Origin: Candidatus Hydrogenedentota bacterium
GTDB taxonomy: Bacteria > Hydrogenedentota > Hydrogenedentia > Hydrogenedentales > JAEUWI01
Length of the DNA stretch: 64,000 nucleotides
NCBI GenBank assembly: GCA_016182605.1
Contig: JACPGE010000036.1
Location: 96,675-160,674 of the forward strand
Direction of reading: 5' to 3'
The notes beneath the pieces were generated by a model. The model ran no database searches. It was not told the origin of the DNA and saw only the letters and a program-made list of their open reading frames with translations. The position numbers and the translations under genes were made by a program. Shown here in pieces: positions 27,276 to 36,762 of the stretch (within the stretch, counting starts at the first letter, position 1; each line of letters begins with the position of its first letter).

Positions 27276-28858
27276 CGCGGCGCGGGTGTCCCTTGGGCGC
27301 GGCGGCCCGCCAGAAGCGCATGGAGTGCCATCAGCAGCCCCGCCGTGCCCAGGATCCATGGCGCGGATTGGGGGCCCGCGGGCCAGGGATGGGGCGCGGC
27401 CTGGGGCACATCGAAGGCGCCAAGCCGGCGTTGTTGCACCACCGCCGATGGCGTCGCGTAATCGGGGTGAATCCGAACGACGCGGTTGCCCCGCACGAGC
27501 ACTTTGTCGACCACTTCATAGCGCCCCCACGGATCAATCACTCCGGACACGCCCGAATTCGCGCTGTGGATCAAGGGCAGGCGCGTTTCGATGGCGCGGA
27601 AGCGGGCAATCTCCCACTCTTGCGCGGGGCCGTTGCTGGCGCCGAACCAGCCGAGATTGGTGATTACGGCGAGCACGTCCGCGCCCTGTGCGCGCAGGGC
27701 AGCCGCCATCGGCGGGAAGAGCACCTCGAAACAGATGAGTGGCCCAATGGCGCATCGCTCTTGCACAAGCACTTTTTGTCCCGCGCCGAAATCGACATCG
27801 CCCGGCACAATGGCGCGCAGAAAGGGAATCAGGCTGGCGAAGGGGAGGTACTCGCCGAAGGGCGCGAGATGCACCTTGTCGTAATGGCCGGCGGGCTCGC
27901 CACTGCGCAAGATCAAGACACTGGAATTGTAGGACGCGCTATTGCCGGTGTCGTAGCGCACGGTACCCGTGAACAAGTCCGCCCCGGTCTCCCGGGTGAA
28001 CTGCTGGAGCAGCTCCAGTAGCTCCGTGTCCTGATAGTCGTTCATGACGAGGGCTTCGGGCCACACGAAAAGCTCGACGGGGGTTTCCCGGATCAGCGCG
28101 CGGGAGTGCTCCGCGGCGCGCCAGACCATGTCCTCCGTATATTCCCAGTCGTACTTCTGCTGTTGGGAGTAGTTGGGTTGAAAGAGGCCGGCGCGCAGGG
28201 GCTCTGGCCGCGGCTGAGGCGTTCCGAGGAGCGCGGCGCCGGCGAGATGTGCCACGGCAATTAGGATTGCGGCCGCGGCAAGGCGGGCCCATCGTCCGGG
28301 TTTGGCCAGCCACACTTCCGCAAGAAGCGCGTTCACCAAGACGATAAAGAAGGAGAGGAAGGAAACGCCGCCCAGGGACGCGAGTTGCGCGAAGGCGAGA
28401 TCGGGGCCCTGACTGTAGCCCAGTGCGCTCCACCCGAATCCGGTGAAGTTCCAGGAGTGCAACCACTCCATGCCCGGCCAAAGTGCGGCGAGGCACGGCG
28501 CGCCGAGCCACGGCGGCAGGTGGCGGCAGGCGCGGTTCCACAGAACGCCCAGTGCGGCCCAGTATGCCGTGAGCGCAAGGCAAAGCCCTTGCATGCCCAG
28601 GACGGCCCAGCCCCCGGCCCAGTAGATGTTTGTGCCGAGCCATTGAAGCAGGATGGTGTGAAAGGCCCACCCGCAGAGCAGGAAGATCGAGGCGGCACGG
28701 ATCGGCGAGGCATTCCGGGCCATCGCAAAGACCGGCACGAGAATGATCCAGGCCAGGGGGAAGCAGTGAAAGGTTGGAAAACAGAGCGCCAAGCCCACAC
28801 CGCATGCGAGTGGAATGCCGGGGATATGGAGGAGTTTTTTCATTGCGGGGGGGATCAT
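27272..28858 (-). CDS. lnt: Apolipoprotein N-acyltransferase Lnt
   Basis: Lnt adds the third acyl chain to lipoproteins at the inner membrane. The 528-aa protein has an N-terminal membrane half and a C-terminal nitrilase domain. The triad is visible as Glu in FVWPEALVM, Lys in YDKVHLAPFGEYLPF, and Cys in PLICFEVLFPP. ATG 28858 is taken; an ATG at 28843 (MKKLLHIPG) is equally plausible because neither has a clear ribosome site. Its presence shows a diderm with triacylated lipoproteins, several of which are encoded nearby. Confidence 0.93.
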   Translation of the reverse strand: MIPPAMKKLLHIPGIPLACGVGLALCFPTFHCFPLAWIILVPVFAMARNASPIRAASIFLLCGWAFHTILLQWLGTNIYWAGGWAVLGMQGLCLALTAYWAALGVLWNRACRHLPPWLGAPCLAALWPGMEWLHSWNFTGFGWSALGYSQGPDLAFAQLASLGGVSFLSFFIVLVNALLAEVWLAKPGRWARLAAAAILIAVAHLAGAALLGTPQPRPEPLRAGLFQPNYSQQQKYDWEYTEDMVWRAAEHSRALIRETPVELFVWPEALVMNDYQDTELLELLQQFTRETGADLFTGTVRYDTGNSASYNSSVLILRSGEPAGHYDKVHLAPFGEYLPFASLIPFLRAIVPGDVDFGAGQKVLVQERCAIGPLICFEVLFPPMAAALRAQGADVLAVITNLGWFGASNGPAQEWEIARFRAIETRLPLIHSANSGVSGVIDPWGRYEVVDKVLVRGNRVVRIHPDYATPSAVVQQRRLGAFDVPQAAPHPWPAGPQSAPWILGTAGLLMALHALLAGRRAQGTPAPR

Positions 28859-28935
28859 GGGAAATAACGGGGGTATGAATCAAGGTAAATCGCGGCGTGG
28901 GCACAATTTGCGCGCCGCGTGCCTGCGCTGCGGGG

Positions 28936-30066
28936 CTACAGATTGTCCTGCATGGCGTCGAATTCCCGCCGGATTTCTTCGACGTTGGCCCATTCGTTGC
29001 CGCGTTCCTGCCAGAAGTTCATGGCGCGCAGCCCCAGGGGGGACATGTTGCGCAGGTCGACGACGGTGGGCGTGACGAAGATGATGAGGTGGGTCACATC
29101 CAGGTCGGAGGAGCGGCTGCGAAATGGAAATCCAACGATGGGCAGGTTGCCGAGGAAGGGCACGCGGCGTTCCGACTTGCGCACCACACGGCTGGAAAGA
29201 CCGCCGATGACGGCATTCCCCCCGTCGGGCACGAGCACCACCCCTTTTTGGGAGCGGGTGGAGAAGACGGGCAGGTCGACGCCGCGGATATTGTCGATGC
29301 GCACGACATCCGTCACGTTCAGGTCGGTGATCGTGAGTTTCACGGTGTTGTTCGGCAGGATATTGGGCGACAGGGTCAGGTTCACCCCGGTCTTCTTCCA
29401 CTCCACCTTGAGTTGCGGCACGCCCGTGGCGGCATAGGTCACGTTTTGATAGGGCACTTCACCGCCGGCCTGAATGGTGGCCGTGGCGCCGTTCACGACC
29501 AGCAATTCCGGTTTGGAGATGAGATCCACATCGCCTTTTTCTTCGGCGCCGCGGAACATCGTTTCGATGGTGCCGTAGCCCGTGTTGATGACGCCGGCAG
29601 AGAGCCCAAAACCCTCCCGGGTCTGAACGCTGTTGGCGGGGTTGTTGTCTTCGTCGGGCCGCAACGAGGTTCCCGGGGTGGGCGCGGGCAGCGTGACCCG
29701 TTCGAAGCCGGAGACGGTGTCGATAACGTTGGTCGTCACCTGCCGGACTGAACCGGTTTGCTCCACGCCACGAACCATGCGGGTGTAGTTGATGTTCGCG
29801 CCCAGTTCGCGCAGGGCGCTCTCGTTAATCTCGCTGATCGTCACCTGAATCTGCACCTGTGCGATCGGGGCCGGCGGTGCAGGGGCTGCGGGTGCTGGCT
29901 CCGCGGGAGGCGGCGGGGGGGCGGCTTCGGGTGGGAGTTGAACGGGCGCGGGGGCCGCCTCGGCAGGCGCAGGCGCTGGCGCTGGCGCGGCGGGGTCTTG
30001 CGCAACAGCAAGGGAGGCGGCACTTAAGAGCAGGGAGAACGCGAGTGCCTGGAGAGGGTATTTCAT
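28936..30066 (-). CDS. Secretin-domain protein with Pro/Ala-rich linker
   Basis: The 376-aa protein has a signal peptide (MKYPLQALAFSLLLSAASLAVA), a low-complexity Ala/Pro-rich segment at about 23-65, then a secretin domain: VQIQVTISEINESALRELG, ISKPELLVVNGATATIQAGGEVPY, PDGGNAVIGGLSSRV and VPFLGNLPIVGFPFRSR. These are the features of GspD/PilQ C-terminal domains, which form outer-membrane channels. The N-domains that normally contact the inner-membrane machinery are missing. It overlaps the preceding secretin-like gene by 4 bases. Confidence 0.85.
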   Translation of the reverse strand: MKYPLQALAFSLLLSAASLAVAQDPAAPAPAPAPAEAAPAPVQLPPEAAPPPPPAEPAPAAPAPPAPIAQVQIQVTISEINESALRELGANINYTRMVRGVEQTGSVRQVTTNVIDTVSGFERVTLPAPTPGTSLRPDEDNNPANSVQTREGFGLSAGVINTGYGTIETMFRGAEEKGDVDLISKPELLVVNGATATIQAGGEVPYQNVTYAATGVPQLKVEWKKTGVNLTLSPNILPNNTVKLTITDLNVTDVVRIDNIRGVDLPVFSTRSQKGVVLVPDGGNAVIGGLSSRVVRKSERRVPFLGNLPIVGFPFRSRSSDLDVTHLIIFVTPTVVDLRNMSPLGLRAMNFWQERGNEWANVEEIRREFDAMQDNL

Positions 30067-31205
30067 TCTTGGCCTCCCAAGCCGGACGAGATGTCGCCCT
30101 CTTCCAATTCCGGACCGGCGAGCCCCTCCGCCACACTGCCTGGCAATTCGGAGACGCCTTCGAGCACGTCTTTGATCACGGTGCCTGGCTTGAATTTTTC
30201 TTTTGGGGCATCCTGGGGCACGATGTCGTCTTCCAGGAATCCGAATTCATCGAAGATGAGTTCGGATTCGTCCCACAGTTCGGTCTTGATGAGGAAGACC
30301 AGTTCGCGCCGCGTGTTGGATTCCTGGTTGTTGCCCACCCCTTCCGTCAGCGGAAGATTCGGCAGGGCCACGGGGGATACACGTTGCACGAGGCCGTTGA
30401 TGATGTTTTCGCCGCGGGGAAGCCAGGGCATGGAGGTCAGCAGGCGGGTATCCGAGGTTCGGAAGAGGCCGCCGAGAATGAGGACCTGCCCCTGGCGCAC
30501 CCACACCGTGGTGTTGATATTCCGGTTGATGAACTCGGGGACGCTGATCGCGTTGGTGGTTTGATTGAAGACGCCGCCGGCGCCCGCGAGCAAGTCGTCG
30601 AGGGCGACGGTGATGCGCTGTCCTTCTTCGATGACGGAGGCGGTGAGATTGAGGTTGATGTAGGTGTCTTCGGCGGTTTCCGGGTTGTTGTCGTCATCGA
30701 TGACGGCGAGCGCGGTGACGGTGAGCGAGACCCCCGATTCGCGGAATTCCACCACCTGCACCGCCGTGGAGCCGACCACCGTGGTGCTTTCATAGGGCAC
30801 CGCCTGGGTCGTCTTGATTTCGGTGGGCGTGGGTTCCCCTACCGGCACGAGGGCCTCGGGCTGGGAGAGGATGAAGGCGCGGTTCTCATCCACCAGGGCC
30901 TGAAGGACCACTTCGAAGTCGCCGTACTGATTGCTGAGGCGATCGAGGAAGACCGTGATGCCGGCGTTGGTGCGCGAGGGAAAGGTCAGGTCCGCGTTGG
31001 TGACGGTGCCGTTCCCGCTGGCGACGCGGCCATAGGGGCGCGGCTGATCGAGGCGCTTGAAGTAGGCGCTGAGCCCGGTCTCCACGCCCTTGGTGGTCTG
31101 GTACTCGACGATCTTCACGTAGACGCGCACCTGCTTTTGGTCTTGCGCGTCCGCTGCGGCGCACAGGATCCCGCAGAGCAGGGTTATGGGAAGTATAGCT
31201 CGCAT
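30063..31205 (-). CDS. Second secretin-like protein, divergent
   Basis: The 380-aa precursor has a signal peptide (MRAILPITLLCGILCAAADA) and a secretin-type core: VRVYVKIVEYQTTKGVETGL, FILSQPEALVPVGEPTPTEI, VWVRQGQVLILGGLFR and RRELVFLIKTELW. The VPFLGDIP motif of true secretins is replaced by MPWLPRGENIINGL, so it may not form a standard gate. It lacks N-domains, like its neighbour, and the two genes overlap (ATGA). Two short secretins in tandem could form a hetero-oligomer. Confidence 0.75.
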   Translation of the reverse strand: MRAILPITLLCGILCAAADAQDQKQVRVYVKIVEYQTTKGVETGLSAYFKRLDQPRPYGRVASGNGTVTNADLTFPSRTNAGITVFLDRLSNQYGDFEVVLQALVDENRAFILSQPEALVPVGEPTPTEIKTTQAVPYESTTVVGSTAVQVVEFRESGVSLTVTALAVIDDDNNPETAEDTYINLNLTASVIEEGQRITVALDDLLAGAGGVFNQTTNAISVPEFINRNINTTVWVRQGQVLILGGLFRTSDTRLLTSMPWLPRGENIINGLVQRVSPVALPNLPLTEGVGNNQESNTRRELVFLIKTELWDESELIFDEFGFLEDDIVPQDAPKEKFKPGTVIKDVLEGVSELPGSVAEGLAGPELEEGDISSGLGGQE

Positions 31206-31217
31206 TAATGGACTCGA

Positions 31218-32198
31218 TCAGCGGCCATAGTAGGCCTTGCATTCGAAGCGCTGGACATTCTCTATATTGTCGAACTGGGTGAAGGTCACACTGAAGGGGA
31301 GGCTTTGAGCGGCCGCCAAGTTGCCCACGTCGATCGTTTTGGTTTCGTAGATTTTCTGGCCCAATCCATAGATGGTCACCACCAGTCGGACGTTCCAGAC
31401 ATTTTCGACGGAGCGATTGACGACTTCCCCCGTCACGTTGTAGACGGTGTCCACCAGATGCCGGCCATAGCCCTGATACTTTCCACTCCGGTACGCATTC
31501 GTGTTGTGTACCAGGAGCGGCTCCTGATCGTTGTAGCGGCGGTTGACCTCCGCAGGGGTTAGAAGCACCAGGGTGCCATCGGGCTGGCGCTCCAGGCGGG
31601 TGCGGACGATCCGGTCGTTCTCCAGCCGGGGCCAAGCCGCCAGCAGTTGAAAGTAGATCTCGCCCGCCTTCTCGTATTCTGTATTCTCCCAATAGAGGTT
31701 CGCCAATTCCAGCTTTTCCGGGAGCAGCGCGGCATCGTCGATCGATTCGAGGGCCTCGATGCGATCCTTCCGCTCCGCCTTCTCGGCCTGCGGCCCCGTG
31801 GTCAGGAAGCCGCGGACGTAATCCTTGGACAACTGCGCGTAGCGGCCTTCGGGCGCGAGTTCGAGGTATTTGGAGAAATGCGCCGAGGCGTCGCGGGTTC
31901 CCCCGATTTTGTAGAAGGCCACCCCGAGAAAGTACCGGCTATCGACTCCTGCCGTACTGTTGGGATAGACCTGAACAATCTTCATCAGGCGGGGAATGGC
32001 GGTGGAGTAGTCCCCTGCGCGGATAAGGCGTTGCGCCTCGGAGAGTTCGCTGGCGGCGGCACTATTGCTGTTTAGGGTGCCGTCGAGGTCGCTTGCTGGG
32101 GCGGCGTCCAGGGGGGCGAAATTGTCTTGGGAAGTTACACATCCCAGACATGCCAGCAGGACGGCCACGGCACCTATTTTAGAAATTGTACGGACCAT
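31218..32198 (-). CDS. Lipoprotein with TPR-like repeats
   Basis: ATG 32198 starts a lipoprotein signal (MVRTISKIGAVAVLLACLGC); the open frame extends into the next gene but that part is not protein-like. The 326-aa product has helical repeats reminiscent of TPR/YfiO (AQRLIRAGDYSTAIPRLMKI, SRYFLGVAFYKIGGTRDASAHFSKYLELAPEG) and a C-terminal beta-rich region. It lies 12 bases before the secretin pair, so it may act as their pilotin or assembly factor; that is inference from context. Confidence 0.7.
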   Translation of the reverse strand: MVRTISKIGAVAVLLACLGCVTSQDNFAPLDAAPASDLDGTLNSNSAAASELSEAQRLIRAGDYSTAIPRLMKIVQVYPNSTAGVDSRYFLGVAFYKIGGTRDASAHFSKYLELAPEGRYAQLSKDYVRGFLTTGPQAEKAERKDRIEALESIDDAALLPEKLELANLYWENTEYEKAGEIYFQLLAAWPRLENDRIVRTRLERQPDGTLVLLTPAEVNRRYNDQEPLLVHNTNAYRSGKYQGYGRHLVDTVYNVTGEVVNRSVENVWNVRLVVTIYGLGQKIYETKTIDVGNLAAAQSLPFSVTFTQFDNIENVQRFECKAYYGR

Positions 32199-32271
32199 AT
32201 CAACCCACATCAGCCCATTGCCGGCACCCGGAGCAGATCCACGAAAGGTCCGCACAGTATACGCACGCGAT

Positions 32272-32676
32272 CTACTCGTCTTCCAACTTCGCCAAGACAT
32301 CTTCGGTGATGTCCGTGGCTTCGATCGGCTCGTCCAGTTCCCCAAGGAATCCTTTGACGGCGATGAGATCGTAGTCGGTGTCATCCCCGATGCCGGCGAT
32401 GGTACGCAACGCGTGATCGCTTGCCTGACTCATCAGAATCCAGTATTTCGCAGAGCCGGTAGGAACCTTTTTTTTCTTGATCGACTGGTACTCCGGCGTA
32501 GCCATGATGACTTCTTTGTAGTCGACTTCGGCCGGTTTCTCGAAGGTGCTGGCAGAACCAAAGAGAATTTTCTGTTCGTCTTGCTTGTCTTCTGGGACGC
32601 TGTAGGTCGCTGCCAGGACACTACTGCTCAACAAGAGCACCAAGCCTAAGCACCCCGCAATCCTTCGTTGACGCAT
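32272..32676 (-). CDS. Small exported protein of unknown function
   Basis: ATG 32676 has AGGAG 10 bases upstream and starts a signal peptide (MRQRRIAGCLGLVLLLSSSVLA). The 134-aa precursor yields a charged, acidic mature protein (KQDEQKILFGSASTFEKPAE, DYKEVIMATPEYQSIKKKKV). No family was recognised. It is the first gene of the minus-strand run leading into the lipoprotein and secretin pair, 73 bases before the lipoprotein start, and probably shares their promoter. Confidence 0.6.
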   Translation of the reverse strand: MRQRRIAGCLGLVLLLSSSVLAATYSVPEDKQDEQKILFGSASTFEKPAEVDYKEVIMATPEYQSIKKKKVPTGSAKYWILMSQASDHALRTIAGIGDDTDYDLIAVKGFLGELDEPIEATDITEDVLAKLEDE

Positions 32677-33172
32677 GATCTTCGGGCTCCTTCGCATTTT
32701 CCACGGGCGCGTGAGTGCGCAATATGGAAAAACCATTACACAACCCTACTCCTGTAAACAATTTTACCGATTCTCCCGGGCGATTGCGAACTTTGCCCGG
32801 GACGCGCGGCGGTCCTCGTCCAATACCCTCCACAACCGTCTGCTCCGCGCGGGGTCTAGTCAATCTTCAATATGGAATCCCACGGTTTCGGGAAAGGTTC
32901 CCGGAAAAACATTTAGTGGCCGGCCCCTACTCATTCTACCGCTGGTAGAGAAATCGTCACACAGGCGGGGCGCTTTGTCAACAGTCTTTTCTTCTCTTGC
33001 GTTTTCCATTGCATGCCGGGTTGAGGGCGGCTACAATACGAATCGCAGGTACCCGGGCCGCCCAGCGGCAGCCTTGGTCCTGTTGCACACCAGAGCACAG
33101 GTTGGGCTGACTCGGGAGGGCCGCGAATGCCGGTCATACCCTTGAGTAGCAAGCACTTAAGGAAGGGCTTCC
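32677..33172. other. Divergent intergenic region
   Basis: The 496 bases separate the minus-strand secretin operon from the plus-strand glycosidase gene. A good plus-strand promoter is present (33009-33037). Short frames on both strands lack ribosome sites. No repeat or RNA gene could be recognised. Confidence 0.5.
33009..33037 (+). promoter_or_regulatory. Promoter of the GH42-like gene
   Basis: TTGCAT (33009-33014) and TACAAT (33032-33037) are separated by exactly 17 bases, about 136 bases upstream of the start codon. The match is moderate to good. Confidence 0.55.
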
Positions 33173-35698
33173 ATGAAGCTGCGCAGGCTAGGGCACCGGT
33201 TGATTTCGAGTCTTTTGGCGGCGGCATGCTGGAGCGGCGCGGCGGGCGCCGAAACGCTGGATGGCCTGTGGACCTTTCCCGGCGCGGCGGCGCCGAGTTT
33301 CGGGGTGGCACTGTCCGCGACGGCCATACCCTCTGCGGAATCCCCGTTGCAGCTTGGCTTCCGGTGTGAGATCACCTCGCCCCGCCCCTACGAAGAGACC
33401 CAACTGCGCTTTACGGTGCGGAACGGCGCGGGCGAGCCTGTGGGAACCGGGGCCATTCTGGTGCAGGTGGCCCGTGGCACGACCTTTGCCGACATTTCGT
33501 GGGATGCGGGCACGCTCCCCTACGGCAAGTACACGGCCCTGATTGAACTCGATTTTGCCACTACGCAAGACACAGCCAAGCAAGCCTTTCTCGTGAAGCG
33601 GGTGAGTGGCGATTACCTTCGGGAGCGCCTGGCGGCGCTGGAAACGCAGCATCGCGCGCTCCAGGGAAACGTGGAGGGCGTGACGGGGACGACGTTGACG
33701 GAGGAGCGCCTGCGTCTGCGCTATGGCGTTGCGGATTTCGTGCTGGAGACGGCGGCGCAGGCCGCGGCGGCATCGGATTGGATGCGCCTTGACGCCTATG
33801 TGGATTATCTGGCGGCTGCGGAAACGCAGCTTCGTGCGTCGCTCACCTTTATTCCCTCTGCGGATTCGGGGAGCACAGCGCCGGCGGCCTGCCAAGAGGC
33901 ATTGGGGCCCCTTCAAATAGCCGGCGGACATTTCGTGGATGCGTGCGGCGATCCGGTCTACCTCTTTGGCGTGCCCATCGGCGCAGATTCCCCGCTCAGT
34001 CCGCAACGCGCTGCCGCGCTGGGCCTGAACGTTGGCCTGCTTCGGGTGCCCCCTTCGGAAACGCTGGCGGGGCGGGAGGTGGAGCATGCTTTCGCGAGCC
34101 GGTTGACGGAAGCGCTCAATGAATTGGATGGCTTGGGGCTGCGAGCCGTGGTGGATGCCGCTCCGGAAGATCTGGGGGCGTGGGCACTGGAGATGTGGCC
34201 GGAAATACGGGGTGGAGACTTCATGGATCTGGCGCATCCTGGCGCGCGCGAAACCCTTTCGCGCCACCTGAGCGCGCTGGTGCCGGTCTTGGCGGGCCAT
34301 CGGGCGGTGGTGGCCTTGAACCTGGCGCAAGACCCGCGCTTTCAGATGATGAGCGAGGCCGTGCGCTTGCAATTCATTGATTACATCAAGGAGCGCAATC
34401 CCGATCGGATCAATCTGAACCGCAAGTGGCACGCGCATCTGGCAAACTATGAAGAAATCGCGCTCTCCAGCGCGGATGCCCATGCCTATCCGAACAACCG
34501 CAGTTTTCAATTCGACTGGCAGACCTTTCACCGGGGGCTGGTCGAGCGTTATTTCCTGGATTATTCGGAGCATGTGCGCACGCTGAACCCGGGGCTCTAC
34601 CAGATGGTGGCCCCGCAGGACAATCTATTTGCGCCGGCGGAGACGCGGTGGGGCATTCAACGCGAGGCCTTCGCGAAAGACTTTCCGATCAACGCCTGCA
34701 CCTCGGAGGCGGAACTGGGCAGCGATTTCTACGCGTACCATTATCCGGGCCAGTCCGCCACCTATACCTTGTTGCGTTCCTTTGCGCCGGAGAAGCCGCT
34801 GTTGAACCTCAGCAACCGGATTGCCGTGCCGGAGACGGCCCCGGATCGCTGGAACTACCGCTACGTGCGCACGCTGCTGTGGGAAGGCGTGATGTCGGGC
34901 GTGAGCGGCATGGTGCTCGCCCCGGACTCGCCGATCTACCGTTCTCCCGACGCGCTGGAAGGTTACGCCGTGGGCGCCGCTGAAATCATGCATCTGGCCA
35001 AACGGGTTCGCGACTTTCAGAATGCGCCCGCGGAAGTGGGCATTTTGTTCAGCGATGCGTCCAAGATTCTGGAAGACGGGCATCAACACCTGAAGTCCGC
35101 GCTGTATGCCTTTGAGGGCAGTTCGTTTGCGGGGTACAAGGTGCGCTATGTGACGGAATCGGAATGTGAAGCGGGCGTCCTGGAAGGCCTGAAGGTGCTT
35201 ATTCTGCCGGAGACCCCGGCGATTTCCGATACCGCGTTTAACAGTATCGCGGCCTATGTGGAAAAGGGCGGCCGCGTGGCCCGGGTGGGCACGCCGATCC
35301 CCTACAACGAGCGGGGCGATTCGCGCAATGATGTGTTGCGCAACACGGGGAACACGGTGCTGGTGCGCGGACTGAACCTGCCCACCGAGTATTTGCATGC
35401 CATGGACGCTTCTGCCGTGATGGGAACGCTGCCTCCGATTCCGCGGCCGGTGAATGCGGGCGGCTATCCGCTGGAAGGCGTGAAGACCCGCTACGTCAAG
35501 ACGGACGCCGGTGAATTCCTCTATCTGGTGAACCTGCGCAAGGACAAGGTCATGGTTCATCTGGGCCAGTTCGAATTGCGGGGCGTGGATATGATGACCG
35601 GGCAATCCATGTCGCTTCCGGCGGAATTGCCTTCGCTGGAGCCGGTGCTCTTGCGGCTCGATTCGACCCAGAACCTGCTCACGGTCGCGGCGAATTAG
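33173..35698 (+). CDS. Secreted GH42/beta-galactosidase-like protein
   Basis: The ATG 33173 has AAGGAAGG upstream and a signal peptide (about residues 1-26, ending SGAAGA). The 841-aa protein has an N-terminal beta-sandwich (PYEETQLRFTVRNGAG), a TIM-barrel-like centre (DPVYLFGVP, GLRAVVDAAPEDLGAWALEM, VVALNLAQDPRF, LEGYAVGAAEIM) and a Rossmann-like beta-galactosidase trimerisation domain (VGILFSDASKIL, YVTESECEAGVLEGLKVLIL, YVEKGGRVARVGTP). The layout fits GH42 and related families. Catalytic glutamates could not be fixed by eye. The 3' end overlaps the convergent FAH gene by 20 bases. Confidence 0.7.
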   Translation: MKLRRLGHRLISSLLAAACWSGAAGAETLDGLWTFPGAAAPSFGVALSATAIPSAESPLQLGFRCEITSPRPYEETQLRFTVRNGAGEPVGTGAILVQVARGTTFADISWDAGTLPYGKYTALIELDFATTQDTAKQAFLVKRVSGDYLRERLAALETQHRALQGNVEGVTGTTLTEERLRLRYGVADFVLETAAQAAAASDWMRLDAYVDYLAAAETQLRASLTFIPSADSGSTAPAACQEALGPLQIAGGHFVDACGDPVYLFGVPIGADSPLSPQRAAALGLNVGLLRVPPSETLAGREVEHAFASRLTEALNELDGLGLRAVVDAAPEDLGAWALEMWPEIRGGDFMDLAHPGARETLSRHLSALVPVLAGHRAVVALNLAQDPRFQMMSEAVRLQFIDYIKERNPDRINLNRKWHAHLANYEEIALSSADAHAYPNNRSFQFDWQTFHRGLVERYFLDYSEHVRTLNPGLYQMVAPQDNLFAPAETRWGIQREAFAKDFPINACTSEAELGSDFYAYHYPGQSATYTLLRSFAPEKPLLNLSNRIAVPETAPDRWNYRYVRTLLWEGVMSGVSGMVLAPDSPIYRSPDALEGYAVGAAEIMHLAKRVRDFQNAPAEVGILFSDASKILEDGHQHLKSALYAFEGSSFAGYKVRYVTESECEAGVLEGLKVLILPETPAISDTAFNSIAAYVEKGGRVARVGTPIPYNERGDSRNDVLRNTGNTVLVRGLNLPTEYLHAMDASAVMGTLPPIPRPVNAGGYPLEGVKTRYVKTDAGEFLYLVNLRKDKVMVHLGQFELRGVDMMTGQSMSLPAELPSLEPVLLRLDSTQNLLTVAAN

Positions 35699-36605
35699 GA
35701 TATCCCGGCGTGGTCCGGTCCACGACGGGATTGCGGAGTTCGCCCAATTCCGGGCAGCGCACGGTAACGGTATCCCCCGGTTTGAGGGGCCCCACGCCCT
35801 GCGGCGTACCCGTGGCGATGAGGTCGCCCGCTTCGAGGGTGATGTAATGGGAAATGTAGGCAACCAAATCGCCCAGCGGGAAGATAAACTGGGAGGTGTT
35901 GCCAAACTGGCGCAGTGCGTCATTGACCGTAACCTGCAGTTCCAGGGCCGGCGGCCATTCGAAGTTTTCGGCGAAGGTGATGGTAGGGCCGATGGGACAG
36001 AAGGTGTCCAGGTTCTTGGCGCAGAACCAGGGCAGCCCTTTGGTCTTGGCCTCGTTCTGCATGTCCCGCGCGGTGACGTCGTTCAGGAGGGTGTAACCGG
36101 CGATATGGTCCTTCGCCTGTTCCAGGCGCACCCGGCTGGCGCGCTTGCCGATCAGCACGGCGACCTCTCCTTCGTGGTCCACCCGGCCCCAGGCAGGGTC
36201 CACCGCGATGGCGGCGCCGGGCCCCACAATGGTGTTGGGCGTCTTGACGAAAAGGATGGGCTGTTCGGGCACGGCATTGCCGAGTTCTTCGGCGTGTGCA
36301 CGGTAGTTGCGCCCGACGGCGACAATTTTGGAGGGATGCACCGGCGCGAGCCAGTCCGGTGTTTCGTCGATCAAATACGCGGGAATGCGGCCGCTGTGAT
36401 CGCAGTAGGCACGGATGCGGTCGTGAAAACTGCGGCTGCACCCGTCCAGTTCGAGCAGGCGTTCCACGGTGTTGAGTGGCGCGGGATCGAGTTGACCGCG
36501 TTCGCGTTCGTAGTCGGCGAAGGCCTTGGTCAGGTTGATCCAATGGCTGTCGACGCGCAACGCGAGCGCGGGTCCGTCGTCGCCCTGAAATCGTCCGGTC
36601 TGCAT
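35679..36605 (-). CDS. Fumarylacetoacetate hydrolase (FAH) family protein
   Basis: The 308-aa protein has an N-terminal cap and a C-terminal FAH fold: IVAVGRNYRAHAEELG, RVDHEGEVAVLIGKRASRV (metal-binding Glu), YTLLNDVTARDMQ, and AGDLIATGTPQGVGPLKPGD. Members cleave C-C bonds or hydrate/decarboxylate 2-oxo acids from aromatic or sugar-acid catabolism. Neighbours do not reveal the substrate. Soluble, cytoplasmic. Confidence 0.9.
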   Translation of the reverse strand: MQTGRFQGDDGPALALRVDSHWINLTKAFADYERERGQLDPAPLNTVERLLELDGCSRSFHDRIRAYCDHSGRIPAYLIDETPDWLAPVHPSKIVAVGRNYRAHAEELGNAVPEQPILFVKTPNTIVGPGAAIAVDPAWGRVDHEGEVAVLIGKRASRVRLEQAKDHIAGYTLLNDVTARDMQNEAKTKGLPWFCAKNLDTFCPIGPTITFAENFEWPPALELQVTVNDALRQFGNTSQFIFPLGDLVAYISHYITLEAGDLIATGTPQGVGPLKPGDTVTVRCPELGELRNPVVDRTTPGYPNSPRP

Positions 36606-36762
36606 GACGTAAGTCCCCTTTGCGGCGCGAGGGCGCCGGCCTTACGGTGAAACACATTGAACAAATCACGTCCTCAATCGTTAGATAGGCAGGACGCTGT
36701 GAGCACTGTTCCGGAAACACTATACTAAAATCGGGCATTCAGAACCCAAGGAGAAGTATCCG

